This document shows, in pieces, positions 43,647 to 52,753 of a DNA stretch of 64,000 nt. Numbering within the stretch: the stretch's first letter is position 1; every line of letters starts with the position of its first letter. Source of the stretch: Chitinophaga eiseniae (GTDB lineage: Bacteria > Bacteroidota > Bacteroidia > Chitinophagales > Chitinophagaceae); contig NZ_JABAHZ010000001.1 of NCBI RefSeq assembly GCF_012641265.1, positions 62,001-126,000 on the forward strand. The letters are read 5' to 3'. Below the pieces are notes generated by a model. That model did not search any database and was not told the DNA's origin. It saw only the letters and a list, made by a program, of their open reading frames with translations. The position numbers and the translations under genes are program-made.

Positions 43647-46544
43647 CTATGCCTGCCCACGGGAAATCGTAATGTCCGTGATCGCTTCGGAATAAAATAC
43701 CGGCGGCACGTTTTTCAACGGCAACAGGCAGTCGGCTGCTTCTTTATCTGTACTGCGGAACCAAGGTTGTGATGTTTTAGTTTTATCGATGAAGTACAGC
43801 TTGCCCAGCTTAGACCGCAATTGGTCGGCAGCAGCAATATTATTCATCTCCAGGACCACTTCCAGCTGGTGTACATCATCTGTTTTGTGCCAGGCATACA
43901 TGAATTTACTATCGCTGCCCTCACTCAGTTTCCAACCTTTCTGTTCCATGTGGGCATGCAATACCTCGCTTTCCATCCATATATCTTCAAAATCTTCTAC
44001 CAGCGTAGTATAGGCCTGTTGCGGCAACAAGGCACTTACCGGTCTTTCCAGTTGAGGGAAAACCGGTTCAATACCGCGTTCTGCAAATTTATGCTGCCAC
44101 TGTTGTAAAGTAGCTGTATCCAGCATCAGGGGATGCAGGATGCGTACACTGGTATTTTCGAGCAACGTAATCTCCGTATCTACTGCTGTAAGCAGGGCCA
44201 TATTGTCCTGGCAGTAGAATGGTGTGATCAGCTGATCCTGTTCATCAAATAATCCCCACAGCAACCGTTGGGCGAATACAAACATTAATGGATTTCCCAG
44301 GAACAGTTGCCGCCATGCGTGGCTGCTCCATTTACGCTGTATCACCAGGAAATACTCCAGTCGCTGCGACTGCGATTTTACCGCATCGGTAATTTCTTTG
44401 GCCAGCAGCTTAAATGATTCTCTCATTTCATTGGAAGTACCGGTAGGTATGGATTTGAAGCGCCGGTTATTTTCGTTGAGATAACCAGGTTTGAAGTGGT
44501 TATCGATAAATACGCGCCAGGTTTCGTTGTTTATCTCCACATATTTAAACATGCCGGTAAAGCCGAAATCAGGTGCAATACGGTCTCCCAGTTCATGAAT
44601 GCTGATGCCCAGTTCAGCGGCGGTGCTTTGCAAGGTTGCCAATGCAGCTGCACCCACGGCCGATTTGCGGATACGGTAGCGGCGCGACAGGAATTCTACA
44701 AAGCGAAGTGCATTGGCGCTGCCTTGCATGGCCAGCGCCGCAATGCCGTGTTCCGCCATTTTGAAACGCTTGGATTCTATCCAGAAATGCATGGCGTCCT
44801 TGAGCTTTTCTACCAGCTGATCATCGCCCAGCATCGCCGCTACAATCAGCAGGTACCGGATACTGGCGTCGCCACCCTGTTGCTGGTACTGCTGAAATAA
44901 GGCCGAAGCAAATTCCCCACTGCGGGAACGGTCTATTAAACGCAGGAGGGGCTTCACTTCCATATCGGCACGTACTTCCTTTACCCGCGACATGCGGTAC
45001 AGCAGGAAACGCATCATTTCGATACTCATCGCCTGGCCATCCTGTAAATATAATAATGGGAGGGAAGCGTCATCCAGCCACTTCTCCGCTGGCCGGGAGA
45101 GTTTATGCCTTTTTTTGGCATAGGCTACCAACCGGGTTACAACAGTAAGATCGTCGCCGTCTTCAACGGTCGGATAATTCAGCGTTTCCAACATCAGGTC
45201 GCGGGCATCATCATTTATTTCTTTCTGTACCGCCTCTTGCAGTAATGTTCTGGCATGGGTGTTATTTAATCTGCACAGGATTTGCACAGCTGTCAGGCGC
45301 TGATCCGCCTTTTTATGCTCTAGTAATTCGCCCGCTCTCTCCAATGCCAGCGGATGTTCCGCCAGGATAACGGCTACGAGCGAACGAACAGATTTTAATT
45401 TGTGCAGGGTAAACGGCCAGAGTTGATCCATGTACAGCGACACGGGCAACTGGCTCAATGCGGGTAGTATCACCCTGGCATCGTAATCGTTGTCCAGCGC
45501 CTGCAGCAACAGGCCGACCGCATTTTCTTTCAGCGCATCGGCCAGCACCTGGAAGGTATCCGGGTGCATATAGCGCTTGTCGCTAAGATAATTGCCCAGG
45601 TAGGAGCACACCGCAGGCTGGTCGTATTGCAATAGGTCTTTTATGGCCAGTACCACCGGTGGCGGCATACTGGATGACAGTATACCGTTATGGGCCGGGG
45701 CTTCGATATTGTTATGAGGCGCTTCCAGGAAATCGTACGCGGCTTTTTTCAATACCGGTACATATTGCTCCGGCAATTGGGCTGCCAACAGGTGATAGCC
45801 CAATAAGGCAGCAGCGTATTGCTGATCTGCTGTGAATGTTCCCGTGACACGGGCCACCAGGTCGACATATTTCTGTGCATTGTTTTGCAGCAATACCCGG
45901 CTCAGTTCATACCGGTCTGCCAGCGTGTCGCCTCGCAGCAACCTGTTTTCCAGGTATTCCATTTCCCTTTCGGGATGGGCCTTGGCGAGCAGGCGATAAA
46001 ACAGGGAATTCCAGGGCTTGTCTCTCCAGGTATGGAGGTATGCATCTACCACATGAGGGTCTGCACTCTTCATCAGGTCTTGCAAAAACTTACGCAGTGG
46101 CGTAAATTTCAGCGGAGCCAGGTCAAAGTTATGTCCATCGCCGGAATAGCTGATCAGGCGGGAGCCTATCTCTTCCGGCGTATAGCCCCGCTGTTGCAGG
46201 AAGCTGGTAAAATAACTGAATCGCAGTACGATAGACGAAGAAGTGCCCGGCATGTCCATCATGGGTACAATCGTGCGCAGGAACCGGTCCTGGCACCTGG
46301 CCCAGGTATTAGGCGCAGAAATAAGTTGCAGTACCAGCCGGTCGTTATCGTCCCATAGCTCTGGTACCTGCAATAGTGCAATAAATAACCCGGGTGTATC
46401 CGCATGTTCATCTGTGAAGATGGGTGGCTGAAAGGTTACACCAGTAAGGAAATCTACCCCGGACCGTAAAGATTCATTGTTTTCATAGTTAGTCAAGTTC
46501 AGTTTTTCAAGCAGAGGTAGTATCGTTTCCTTTTTGTACGGCAT
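43647..46544 (-). CDS. DUF4132 protein with HEAT-like repeats, last gene of a six-gene module
   Basis: This is a 965-residue cytosolic protein. The middle (about 300-600) is an alpha-solenoid of HEAT-like helix pairs (RVILPALSQLPV, RSLVAVILAEHPLALERAGELL, DQRLTAVQILCRL). The C-terminal third carries the DUF4132 pattern: QRLEYFLVIQRKWSSHAWRQ, FAQRLLWGLFDE and, later, VRILHPLMLDT. No catalytic residues are recognisable. It starts 19 bp after the vWA gene and closes the SWIM-DUF5691-MoxR-DUF5682-vWA-DUF4132 module. A scaffold or client-binding role next to the ATPase/vWA pair is an inference. Confidence 0.85.
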   Translation of the reverse strand: MPYKKETILPLLEKLNLTNYENNESLRSGVDFLTGVTFQPPIFTDEHADTPGLFIALLQVPELWDDNDRLVLQLISAPNTWARCQDRFLRTIVPMMDMPGTSSSIVLRFSYFTSFLQQRGYTPEEIGSRLISYSGDGHNFDLAPLKFTPLRKFLQDLMKSADPHVVDAYLHTWRDKPWNSLFYRLLAKAHPEREMEYLENRLLRGDTLADRYELSRVLLQNNAQKYVDLVARVTGTFTADQQYAAALLGYHLLAAQLPEQYVPVLKKAAYDFLEAPHNNIEAPAHNGILSSSMPPPVVLAIKDLLQYDQPAVCSYLGNYLSDKRYMHPDTFQVLADALKENAVGLLLQALDNDYDARVILPALSQLPVSLYMDQLWPFTLHKLKSVRSLVAVILAEHPLALERAGELLEHKKADQRLTAVQILCRLNNTHARTLLQEAVQKEINDDARDLMLETLNYPTVEDGDDLTVVTRLVAYAKKRHKLSRPAEKWLDDASLPLLYLQDGQAMSIEMMRFLLYRMSRVKEVRADMEVKPLLRLIDRSRSGEFASALFQQYQQQGGDASIRYLLIVAAMLGDDQLVEKLKDAMHFWIESKRFKMAEHGIAALAMQGSANALRFVEFLSRRYRIRKSAVGAAALATLQSTAAELGISIHELGDRIAPDFGFTGMFKYVEINNETWRVFIDNHFKPGYLNENNRRFKSIPTGTSNEMRESFKLLAKEITDAVKSQSQRLEYFLVIQRKWSSHAWRQLFLGNPLMFVFAQRLLWGLFDEQDQLITPFYCQDNMALLTAVDTEITLLENTSVRILHPLMLDTATLQQWQHKFAERGIEPVFPQLERPVSALLPQQAYTTLVEDFEDIWMESEVLHAHMEQKGWKLSEGSDSKFMYAWHKTDDVHQLEVVLEMNNIAAADQLRSKLGKLYFIDKTKTSQPWFRSTDKEAADCLLPLKNVPPVFYSEAITDITISRGQA

Positions 46545-46563
46545 AAGGTATAGATAGATTCAA

Positions 46564-47703
46564 TTATTTTTTCAGCACAATATCTTCTTTTGCGGCCCAT
46601 TGCGCCACATCCTGTTTACTCAGCGCCATGGCCATCATATCCGGGAATTTGTCCGGCGAGCAGGCAAACACCGGGATGCCCAGTCCCGCGAGGAACTGCG
46701 CATTTTCCTGGTCATAGCTCGGTGCTCCTTCGTCGTTTAGCGCCAGCAAAACGATCACTTGCACACCGGCAGCATGCAGCTCTACAAAGCGTTTCCTCAT
46801 GCCCATTTCATCGCCGCCTTCCATCAGGTCGGTTACCAATACCAATACCGTATCGGTAGGGCGGGAAATGATCTGGCTGCAATATTTCAACGCGGCGTTG
46901 ATATCGGTTCCCCCGCCCAGCTGTACGCCAAAGAGCAGGTCTACCGGGTCATTCAGCTCTTCTGTCAGGTCCGCTACTGCGGTGTCAAATACCACCATCT
47001 GTGTTTTCAACGCCGGGATGGAGGCCATCACAGCGCCAAAGATACCGGAATATACGACAGATGTTCCCATAGAACCACTTTGATCCAGGCACAATACTAC
47101 TTCTTTCAGCGCAGAACGCTTCCGGCCGTAGCCTATTAATGTTTCCGGGATAATTGTTTTATAGTCGGGCTGGTAATGCCGGAGGTTTTTCTGTATCGTC
47201 AGGTGCCAGTTGATTTCATGATGGCGCGGACGATGGTTGCGTGTACTCCTGTTTAAGCTGCCATTGATGGCCTGTTGAGTGGGCTGGGACAGCTTTTTCA
47301 TTAGTTCATCCACTACTTTTTTTACCACCTGCCTGGCGGTATCTTTGGTTTTCTCCGGTATTACCCGGCTGAGGGTCATCAGCGTAGCCACCAGGTGTAC
47401 ATCTGTTTCCACGTTCTCCAGCATCTCTTTTTCAAAGAGCATCTGGGTAAGATTCAGGCGTTTCAGTGCATCCTGCTGCATGACCTGTACTACAGAGGAA
47501 GGGAAGTAGTTGCGTATATCGCCCAGCCAACGGCTTACATTGGGCGATGACGGGCCAAGGCCACCCCGCTTCGTACTGTCGTACAATGCCTCCAGTGTTT
47601 TGTCGATTTGCAGATCCGTTTTATCCAACGAATAAGCAGTGCCGTCATTTTCTGTACCTCCCAACACCAACCGCCATCTGCGAACCTGTTCTTCATGCTC
47701 CAT
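46564..47703 (-). CDS. CoxE-like von Willebrand factor A (MIDAS) protein
   Basis: This is a 379-residue protein with a helical N-terminal half (about 1-195) and a C-terminal vWA domain with a complete MIDAS: Asp207-x-Ser-x-Ser in DQSGSM, Thr266 in GGGTDI and Asp292 in VTDLMEGGD. In other systems vWA proteins of this class are the dedicated partner of a MoxR-type AAA+ ATPase (RavA-ViaA, NorQ-NorD, CoxD-CoxE), and a MoxR gene is two genes upstream. The vWA start overlaps the DUF5682 stop by 11 bp, which suggests coupling. A metal-dependent adaptor role is inferred. Confidence 0.9.
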   Translation of the reverse strand: MEHEEQVRRWRLVLGGTENDGTAYSLDKTDLQIDKTLEALYDSTKRGGLGPSSPNVSRWLGDIRNYFPSSVVQVMQQDALKRLNLTQMLFEKEMLENVETDVHLVATLMTLSRVIPEKTKDTARQVVKKVVDELMKKLSQPTQQAINGSLNRSTRNHRPRHHEINWHLTIQKNLRHYQPDYKTIIPETLIGYGRKRSALKEVVLCLDQSGSMGTSVVYSGIFGAVMASIPALKTQMVVFDTAVADLTEELNDPVDLLFGVQLGGGTDINAALKYCSQIISRPTDTVLVLVTDLMEGGDEMGMRKRFVELHAAGVQVIVLLALNDEGAPSYDQENAQFLAGLGIPVFACSPDKFPDMMAMALSKQDVAQWAAKEDIVLKK

Positions 47704-50068
47704 CTGCTAACAATTTTGAGTCAACCAATCCCAGCATTTGCATTACCACCGGTATGCCCTGTTCTCCCCGTGCTGCATCTGTATCTCCTGTTGCTACTAT
47801 TTTAACGGAGGTATCGCTACCGCCCTGTTTCACTTTAGCACCCAGTTTTTTCCTTTCCGGGGCTGTAAAGTTAGAAAAGGTGCGGCGTAATAACGGCAAT
47901 ACCTGGATGAAAATATCATTTTCCAGCTGAGAAACCCAGCTGTACACCATTCCCCACAGCGATTCGTCCAGTAGCAGCAAGGTGCCGCTGCCCTTGAGGA
48001 AGCCTTCCAGCCAGGAAGCAGCTACCGCCGGTGGATTGGCCACCGACATCGCTACACTGAAACCCTGCAGTAAAGGTTCTCCCCTTAATATCCGGGCATC
48101 AAACAACAGGCGGGTAGCATAGCCTGCTATCATGGGGGCCGACTGGCGATTACCGGCAATGACCTGTAAAGTATGATGCCAGGAGCCGGTTAGCGCCGCG
48201 TGTTGCAGCAACCCGATGGCATCATTCATACCATAGAAGAGTTCCAGTAAGGCCAGCGCAGCATCTTCTGTAATGGAGGTACTGGCGGCGGGTAAACTGA
48301 TGCAGATACGGTCTATCATGCTCTCAATAATACCATTCACCAGTTCGGCATCTGTTTTACGTACGTTCCCGAATTTGCTGATATTCACCAGCGGGGGAAT
48401 TACCTGCATCAGCTGCAACACATCTCCGGAAGTGGCTGCGAGGTTATTGATACGATGTATCAATACATCTACCACCGCCGGTAGTTCGGCCGGTATGGCT
48501 GATTCCAGCATTTGGCATACCTGCTGCAGGGTGCCCGTATGATGGGCCGTATCTATCACATAGCTGGAAGCCGCTTCGGCTACTGTATTTCCCCAACTGC
48601 CTTTTTCGATAATGTCGATGGAATAGGAGGGATCCCATTGCAGGCGCCACTGCTCTTTAAAGGTTCCCTTGCCCGTCACTTCCTGCATGGTTCCCCAACG
48701 GATTTCCAGCAGTTGTAACCGGTGCAGGAAGATACTGCGTTCCAGGTCATTCTCCTTACGCAGGTCGAGTTGATAGTCTTTGAAATCGGCTGTTTGCGGT
48801 AGCCGCAGTTTCTTCTGCCATTGTGCAATATCAGATTGCAGGGGAGGAGCCGGCACTTCATGGGGCACCTTACCGATGCGGTTGCGTATGATCAGTTGAT
48901 CCCTGATTAGCTGCATTAGCACTGATTCCCCGTTACATAGCACGCTCAGCGTAGCCTCGTTCAGCTCTTCCAGTCCCGGGCGGGAATATTGGCGCAGCGC
49001 AGCAAGCGCATTGGCCAGCCGTACTGCTTCCATTACATGTGCCACGGAGGTATCCTGTTGCTGTTCCCTGAAAAGCTTTGCTACCAGGGCCATCCAGCGG
49101 GTGCTATCATCGGTGGGATGTTCCCAGATATGCTCATACCAGCCGGGGGAAGGAATGCCTGCACCATAGCCGCTTTCATAACTCAAACGGCTATAGGTCC
49201 AGGGTATCCAGGTGGTGGCTACTTTGGCTTTGGGTAAGCCTTTCAACAGGTCGTTGTCTTCTTTTTGCTTAGGCATATTTTGCAGCGCCGGACCGTGCCA
49301 GGCGCCGCAGATGACGGCTATCCGCTGAAACATTTCCTTTTCGGCAGCACGGATACATTTTCGCATCCAGGCTTCCCGCAGTCGTTCCTGCTGGTTATCT
49401 GGCTGGGGTAACTCTTCGCGGAGCGCCTGCATGGCATCATTCACCGCCTCAAATACCTGTTCCTGTTGCTGGCGGTATTCAAACATATGTTCCCACCATC
49501 TTTCTCCGTCATCGTAGCCTGCGGCGGCAGCCAGGTGGGAAATAGGATCCCGCCTCACCGGGAAAGGGATTATCTCGTCATCCTCTGCTATATTATCCTG
49601 GCGGGCATGCTGCCTGGTTCCACGGGCAGATTGACGGGCGTTGTTCAGCAGTGCTTTTTCATCCCCGTTATCTCCCTTAATATCGTCCGTGTTGTTTTTT
49701 CCCTCAGCGCCCTCATTGGCGGCCGCCGCTTTCGCCGCCGCTTCATTTTCCAGTCCGAATACATGCGCCAGGGGCAGGTCCATTAACCGGGCATGGATAC
49801 GATGTTCTTTTGCATATAGCATGGCCTGCCACTCGGGCGAGAAGGTGGCAAAAGGATAGAAACACGCTTTCCGCGGATTATCCGGCTGCCAGGCCAGGAT
49901 GGCTACCGGCGGCTGTAAGTCGTCATGCCCCGCCCACGACAGCAGCGTATCGGCTTCGGGAGGCCCCTCTATCAGCACAATATCCGGTTGCAACTCCTCC
50001 AGGAATGCTTTCACGTTCCTGGCAGAACCAGGCCCATGGTGCCGGATACCTAAAATATGTACAGACAT
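47693..50068 (-). CDS. DUF5682 protein with TraB/ChaN-like N terminus
   Basis: This is a 791-residue protein. The N terminus (VHILGIRHHGPGSAR, then about 20 residues later PDIVLIEGPPEAD) has the His plus acidic-strand pattern of the TraB/ChaN/EreA-like superfamily, from which DUF5682 is probably derived. A Glu/Asp/Asn-rich low-complexity linker lies at about 110-165. The rest is mostly helical, with an ICGAWHGPAL segment near residue 255 that may return a second His to the putative active site. A catalytic role is likely but the reaction is unknown. It overlaps the vWA gene by 11 bp. A hairpin-rich 127-bp gap separates it from MoxR. Confidence 0.85.
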   Translation of the reverse strand: MSVHILGIRHHGPGSARNVKAFLEELQPDIVLIEGPPEADTLLSWAGHDDLQPPVAILAWQPDNPRKACFYPFATFSPEWQAMLYAKEHRIHARLMDLPLAHVFGLENEAAAKAAAANEGAEGKNNTDDIKGDNGDEKALLNNARQSARGTRQHARQDNIAEDDEIIPFPVRRDPISHLAAAAGYDDGERWWEHMFEYRQQQEQVFEAVNDAMQALREELPQPDNQQERLREAWMRKCIRAAEKEMFQRIAVICGAWHGPALQNMPKQKEDNDLLKGLPKAKVATTWIPWTYSRLSYESGYGAGIPSPGWYEHIWEHPTDDSTRWMALVAKLFREQQQDTSVAHVMEAVRLANALAALRQYSRPGLEELNEATLSVLCNGESVLMQLIRDQLIIRNRIGKVPHEVPAPPLQSDIAQWQKKLRLPQTADFKDYQLDLRKENDLERSIFLHRLQLLEIRWGTMQEVTGKGTFKEQWRLQWDPSYSIDIIEKGSWGNTVAEAASSYVIDTAHHTGTLQQVCQMLESAIPAELPAVVDVLIHRINNLAATSGDVLQLMQVIPPLVNISKFGNVRKTDAELVNGIIESMIDRICISLPAASTSITEDAALALLELFYGMNDAIGLLQHAALTGSWHHTLQVIAGNRQSAPMIAGYATRLLFDARILRGEPLLQGFSVAMSVANPPAVAASWLEGFLKGSGTLLLLDESLWGMVYSWVSQLENDIFIQVLPLLRRTFSNFTAPERKKLGAKVKQGGSDTSVKIVATGDTDAARGEQGIPVVMQMLGLVDSKLLADGA

Positions 50069-50107
50069 ATGTCTATGTTAGATCGTTAAGTAATGAAGGA
50101 GCCGAAG

Positions 50108-50197
50108 GCAGAAAGCTAAAAGCATAAGGCTTTTGACTCGTTTACATGGTTGGTTTCATTGTAACTGGTGCTTTCTGCTTTGGGCTTTTAGCTTTCT
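50108..50197. repeat. Alternative-pairing hairpin between the MoxR and DUF5682 genes
   Basis: A perfect 14-bp inverted repeat (50110-50123 with 50184-50197) can compete with a 9-bp one (50108-50116 with 50170-50178), since both use the same left arm. The right arm covers the MoxR stop codon. No U-tract follows on the minus strand, so this is more likely an RNA processing, attenuation or stability element inside the operon than a terminator. Confidence 0.7.
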
Positions 50198-51275
50198 ACG
50201 CCAGATCCCTGCAGGCGCGGTATACATCTTTCCAGTCTTCCCTTGTTTTCACAACGGTTTCAAGATATTCCTGCCATACCAGTTTATCCTGTACCGGGTC
50301 TTTCACCACAGCGCCGATAACGCCTGCGGCCAGATCCGCGGCGTTTAGGGTGCCATCGCCAAAGTAGGCGGCCAATGCCAATCCATTGTTTACGACAGAA
50401 ATAGCTTCTGCGGTGCTGAGGGTACTGCCGGGGGATTTTAATTTCGTTTTGCCATCCAGCGTTACGCCATTGCGCAGTTCCCGGAAAATGGTCACGATAC
50501 GGCGTATTTCCTCCAGTGCAGGCTTCTCTGCTGGAAGATCCATGGTCTTTTCAAAACTTTCTACTCTTCTCCTTACAATATCTATTTCTTCTTCCATAGA
50601 ATCCGGTACAGGGAGTATAACGGTATTGAACCTACGTTTTAGGGCGCTGGATAATTCATTCACTCCCTTGTCGCGGTTGTTGGCGGTGGCAATCACGTTA
50701 AAGCCTTTATTGGCCTGTACTTCGGTATTCAGTTCGGGGATCGGCAATGTTTTTTCCGACAGGATCGTGATAAGGCTATCCTGCACATCTGCCCCGATAC
50801 GGGTCAGCTCTTCTATGCGGGCAATTTTTCCATCCTGCATGGCCCGCATCACCGGTGTTTCCACCAGTGCATTACGGGAAGGTCCCTCTGCCAGCAGGCG
50901 GGCATAGTTCCAGCCGTACCGGATACTTTCTTCACTGGTGCCGGCCGTGCCCTGTATGATCATGGTGGAATCGCCACTGATGGCGGCGGCCAGGTGTTCA
51001 CTCACCCAGCTTTTGGCGGTGCCGGGCAAGCCATAAAGCAATAAGGCCCGGTCGGTAGCCAGTGTAGCCACGGCTATTTCCATGAGGCGCTTACTGCCAA
51101 TATATTTAGGAGTTACGTCAAATCCGTTTTTCAATTTTCCGCCTACCAGGTAGGTTACTACAGACTGGGGTGTTAACAGCCAGTTATGCGGGCGTTTCCC
51201 GGTATCCTGTTTCCGGAGTTCTTCCAGTTCTTCTGCGAAGAGTTGTTCTGCATGATAGCGTAAAATGTCTGACAT
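50196..51275 (-). CDS. MoxR-family AAA+ ATPase
   Basis: This is a 359-residue AAA+ ATPase that should form a hexameric remodeller. The Walker A is GLPGTAKS (82-89, Lys88), Walker B is KIARIEEL (about 150-157), sensor 1 is NVIATANN (about 193-200) and the arginine finger region is LKRRFN (212-217). A C-terminal lid domain follows. MoxR proteins work with vWA partners to remodel or activate target complexes. The vWA gene and four further accessory genes lie in the same run. The stop lies inside the right arm of the hairpin at 50108-50197. Confidence 0.93.
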   Translation of the reverse strand: MSDILRYHAEQLFAEELEELRKQDTGKRPHNWLLTPQSVVTYLVGGKLKNGFDVTPKYIGSKRLMEIAVATLATDRALLLYGLPGTAKSWVSEHLAAAISGDSTMIIQGTAGTSEESIRYGWNYARLLAEGPSRNALVETPVMRAMQDGKIARIEELTRIGADVQDSLITILSEKTLPIPELNTEVQANKGFNVIATANNRDKGVNELSSALKRRFNTVILPVPDSMEEEIDIVRRRVESFEKTMDLPAEKPALEEIRRIVTIFRELRNGVTLDGKTKLKSPGSTLSTAEAISVVNNGLALAAYFGDGTLNAADLAAGVIGAVVKDPVQDKLVWQEYLETVVKTREDWKDVYRACRDLA

Positions 51276-51298
51276 GGTATGTTTGTTAAGCGTTGTTG

Positions 51299-52753
51299 TT
51301 AAAGTGTATTAATCAGGCTTTTGGCGTGCAACAGCCTGGCCAGGTGAGCCTTGATATTATTCCAGTAGCCGGTATGATAAGTTTCGGTGGCATTGATATC
51401 GTCCAGTTTGCCTGCTATGGCCACTGGTATCTGTCGAACCACATTACTCATAAATAGCTGGTTATACGTATATGGCTGCGTGGCCGCATATCGCATAATG
51501 CGGGTGCATAACGGCATACTCCATTCTTCCGGGCTGTCGGCCGCATATTTGATGATCGTTTCCGGCTGCTCATCGAAATATTTTTCACTGAGCAGCTGTT
51601 GTTGTTCCACTGGCAACAAAGGAATCAGATCGATATAAAACACCTCACTGTGTTGTATAAACGTCATAGCGCGCTGCTGGTCTTCAAACCATACAATGGC
51701 TTGTACGAGGGACGGAATAAAAATTTGCAGCGCTGCCTGTTGCTGGAATAGCTGCATCACTTCCGCTGTGGTTTTACCGAAATGGAGTTCCCATTGAGCA
51801 GGATGTATAAGGCTGATCAACTGGAGCAGGATGTGCTGGTCATCCGATATTTTTTTATTGTTGCTGAGCTTTTCTATACCACTTTGAAAAATGTCATCAT
51901 CTTTAATGACGGGCGCCATTACATCTACGGCGCCATCCGGGCGTAGTTGCACTGCTGCTGATACTACCTGCCAGTATTGTGTCTGTAAGGAAGACGACGA
52001 TTGTTTTTTCAGCAGGTGTATCAGGGCTTCTTTTACCTGTTTGCTTTTTTCGCCGCTGAGCGATTCCAGCCAGGGAACATCATCCGGATCAATGGCTTGT
52101 TCCAGTACCCCCAGCAGTTCTGTTTTTACAGTAGCACTTTCTTTCGCCCAGGATTGCTGTAACCAGGTACGGGCCATTACGGGATCGGTTATACGTAATT
52201 CTTTTAAGGCTTCCACCCGTTGTGCGGTAGCACCGTTCTGCCACCTTTCTTCGATGGTATCTGCCACCCGGGAGAAGTTCCAGTCGGGGTTAAATTGTCC
52301 CAGCCATTCTGCCCGGTATCCGCCGGCTGCTGCGGCGAGTACCCGCAGCGATTTGTTTTTCCAGGCTTTGTCGAGCATTACCGGAAGCTGTGCCGGCGGT
52401 AGCAGCAAATTGGCTTTGGTACAGTATTCCAGCCAGAGTTGTGCCAGCTGTATGCTATCGGTTTCCAGCACTGATTGTAATACCCTCACCGCGGCGGGGG
52501 GACAATAACGTTTCGTTTCCGGTGGTGCAACGGGCATAGGTGGCACATTGGCTGTAATGGCCTGTGTGCCGCACTGCCGGTAATTATAAATCACCGATGC
52601 CAGGTGCAGGAACTGATCTTCCCGATCCAGTGCGGGATTGCCCAGTATACCGTCGGCAGCCTGTTCCAGCGGGCCCGTTAAGCCCTGCTTGTCGGCCGGT
52701 TTTTTGGCGGTACCCAGCAACACAGTATTAATGATGTTGTTCCAATGCTCCAT
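51299..52753 (-). CDS. DUF5691 helical protein
   Basis: This is a 484-residue protein. The N terminus (MEHWNNIINTVLLGTAK) and the CPPAAVRVLQSVLE segment fit DUF5691, a family I know only from clusters with DUF5682, SWIM and MoxR genes. The sequence is helix-rich and solenoid-like (RWQNGATAQRVEALKELRI, VKEALIHLLKKQ). There are no catalytic motifs or membrane segments. Its ATG shares one base with the stop of the SWIM gene (TAATG), so the two are coupled. A scaffold role is inferred. Confidence 0.8.
   Translation of the reverse strand: MEHWNNIINTVLLGTAKKPADKQGLTGPLEQAADGILGNPALDREDQFLHLASVIYNYRQCGTQAITANVPPMPVAPPETKRYCPPAAVRVLQSVLETDSIQLAQLWLEYCTKANLLLPPAQLPVMLDKAWKNKSLRVLAAAAGGYRAEWLGQFNPDWNFSRVADTIEERWQNGATAQRVEALKELRITDPVMARTWLQQSWAKESATVKTELLGVLEQAIDPDDVPWLESLSGEKSKQVKEALIHLLKKQSSSSLQTQYWQVVSAAVQLRPDGAVDVMAPVIKDDDIFQSGIEKLSNNKKISDDQHILLQLISLIHPAQWELHFGKTTAEVMQLFQQQAALQIFIPSLVQAIVWFEDQQRAMTFIQHSEVFYIDLIPLLPVEQQQLLSEKYFDEQPETIIKYAADSPEEWSMPLCTRIMRYAATQPYTYNQLFMSNVVRQIPVAIAGKLDDINATETYHTGYWNNIKAHLARLLHAKSLINTL

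Noticed and set aside
50108..50197. Operon terminator after the MoxR gene
   Set aside because: There is no U-tract on the minus strand, and the DUF5682 gene downstream has no clear promoter of its own.
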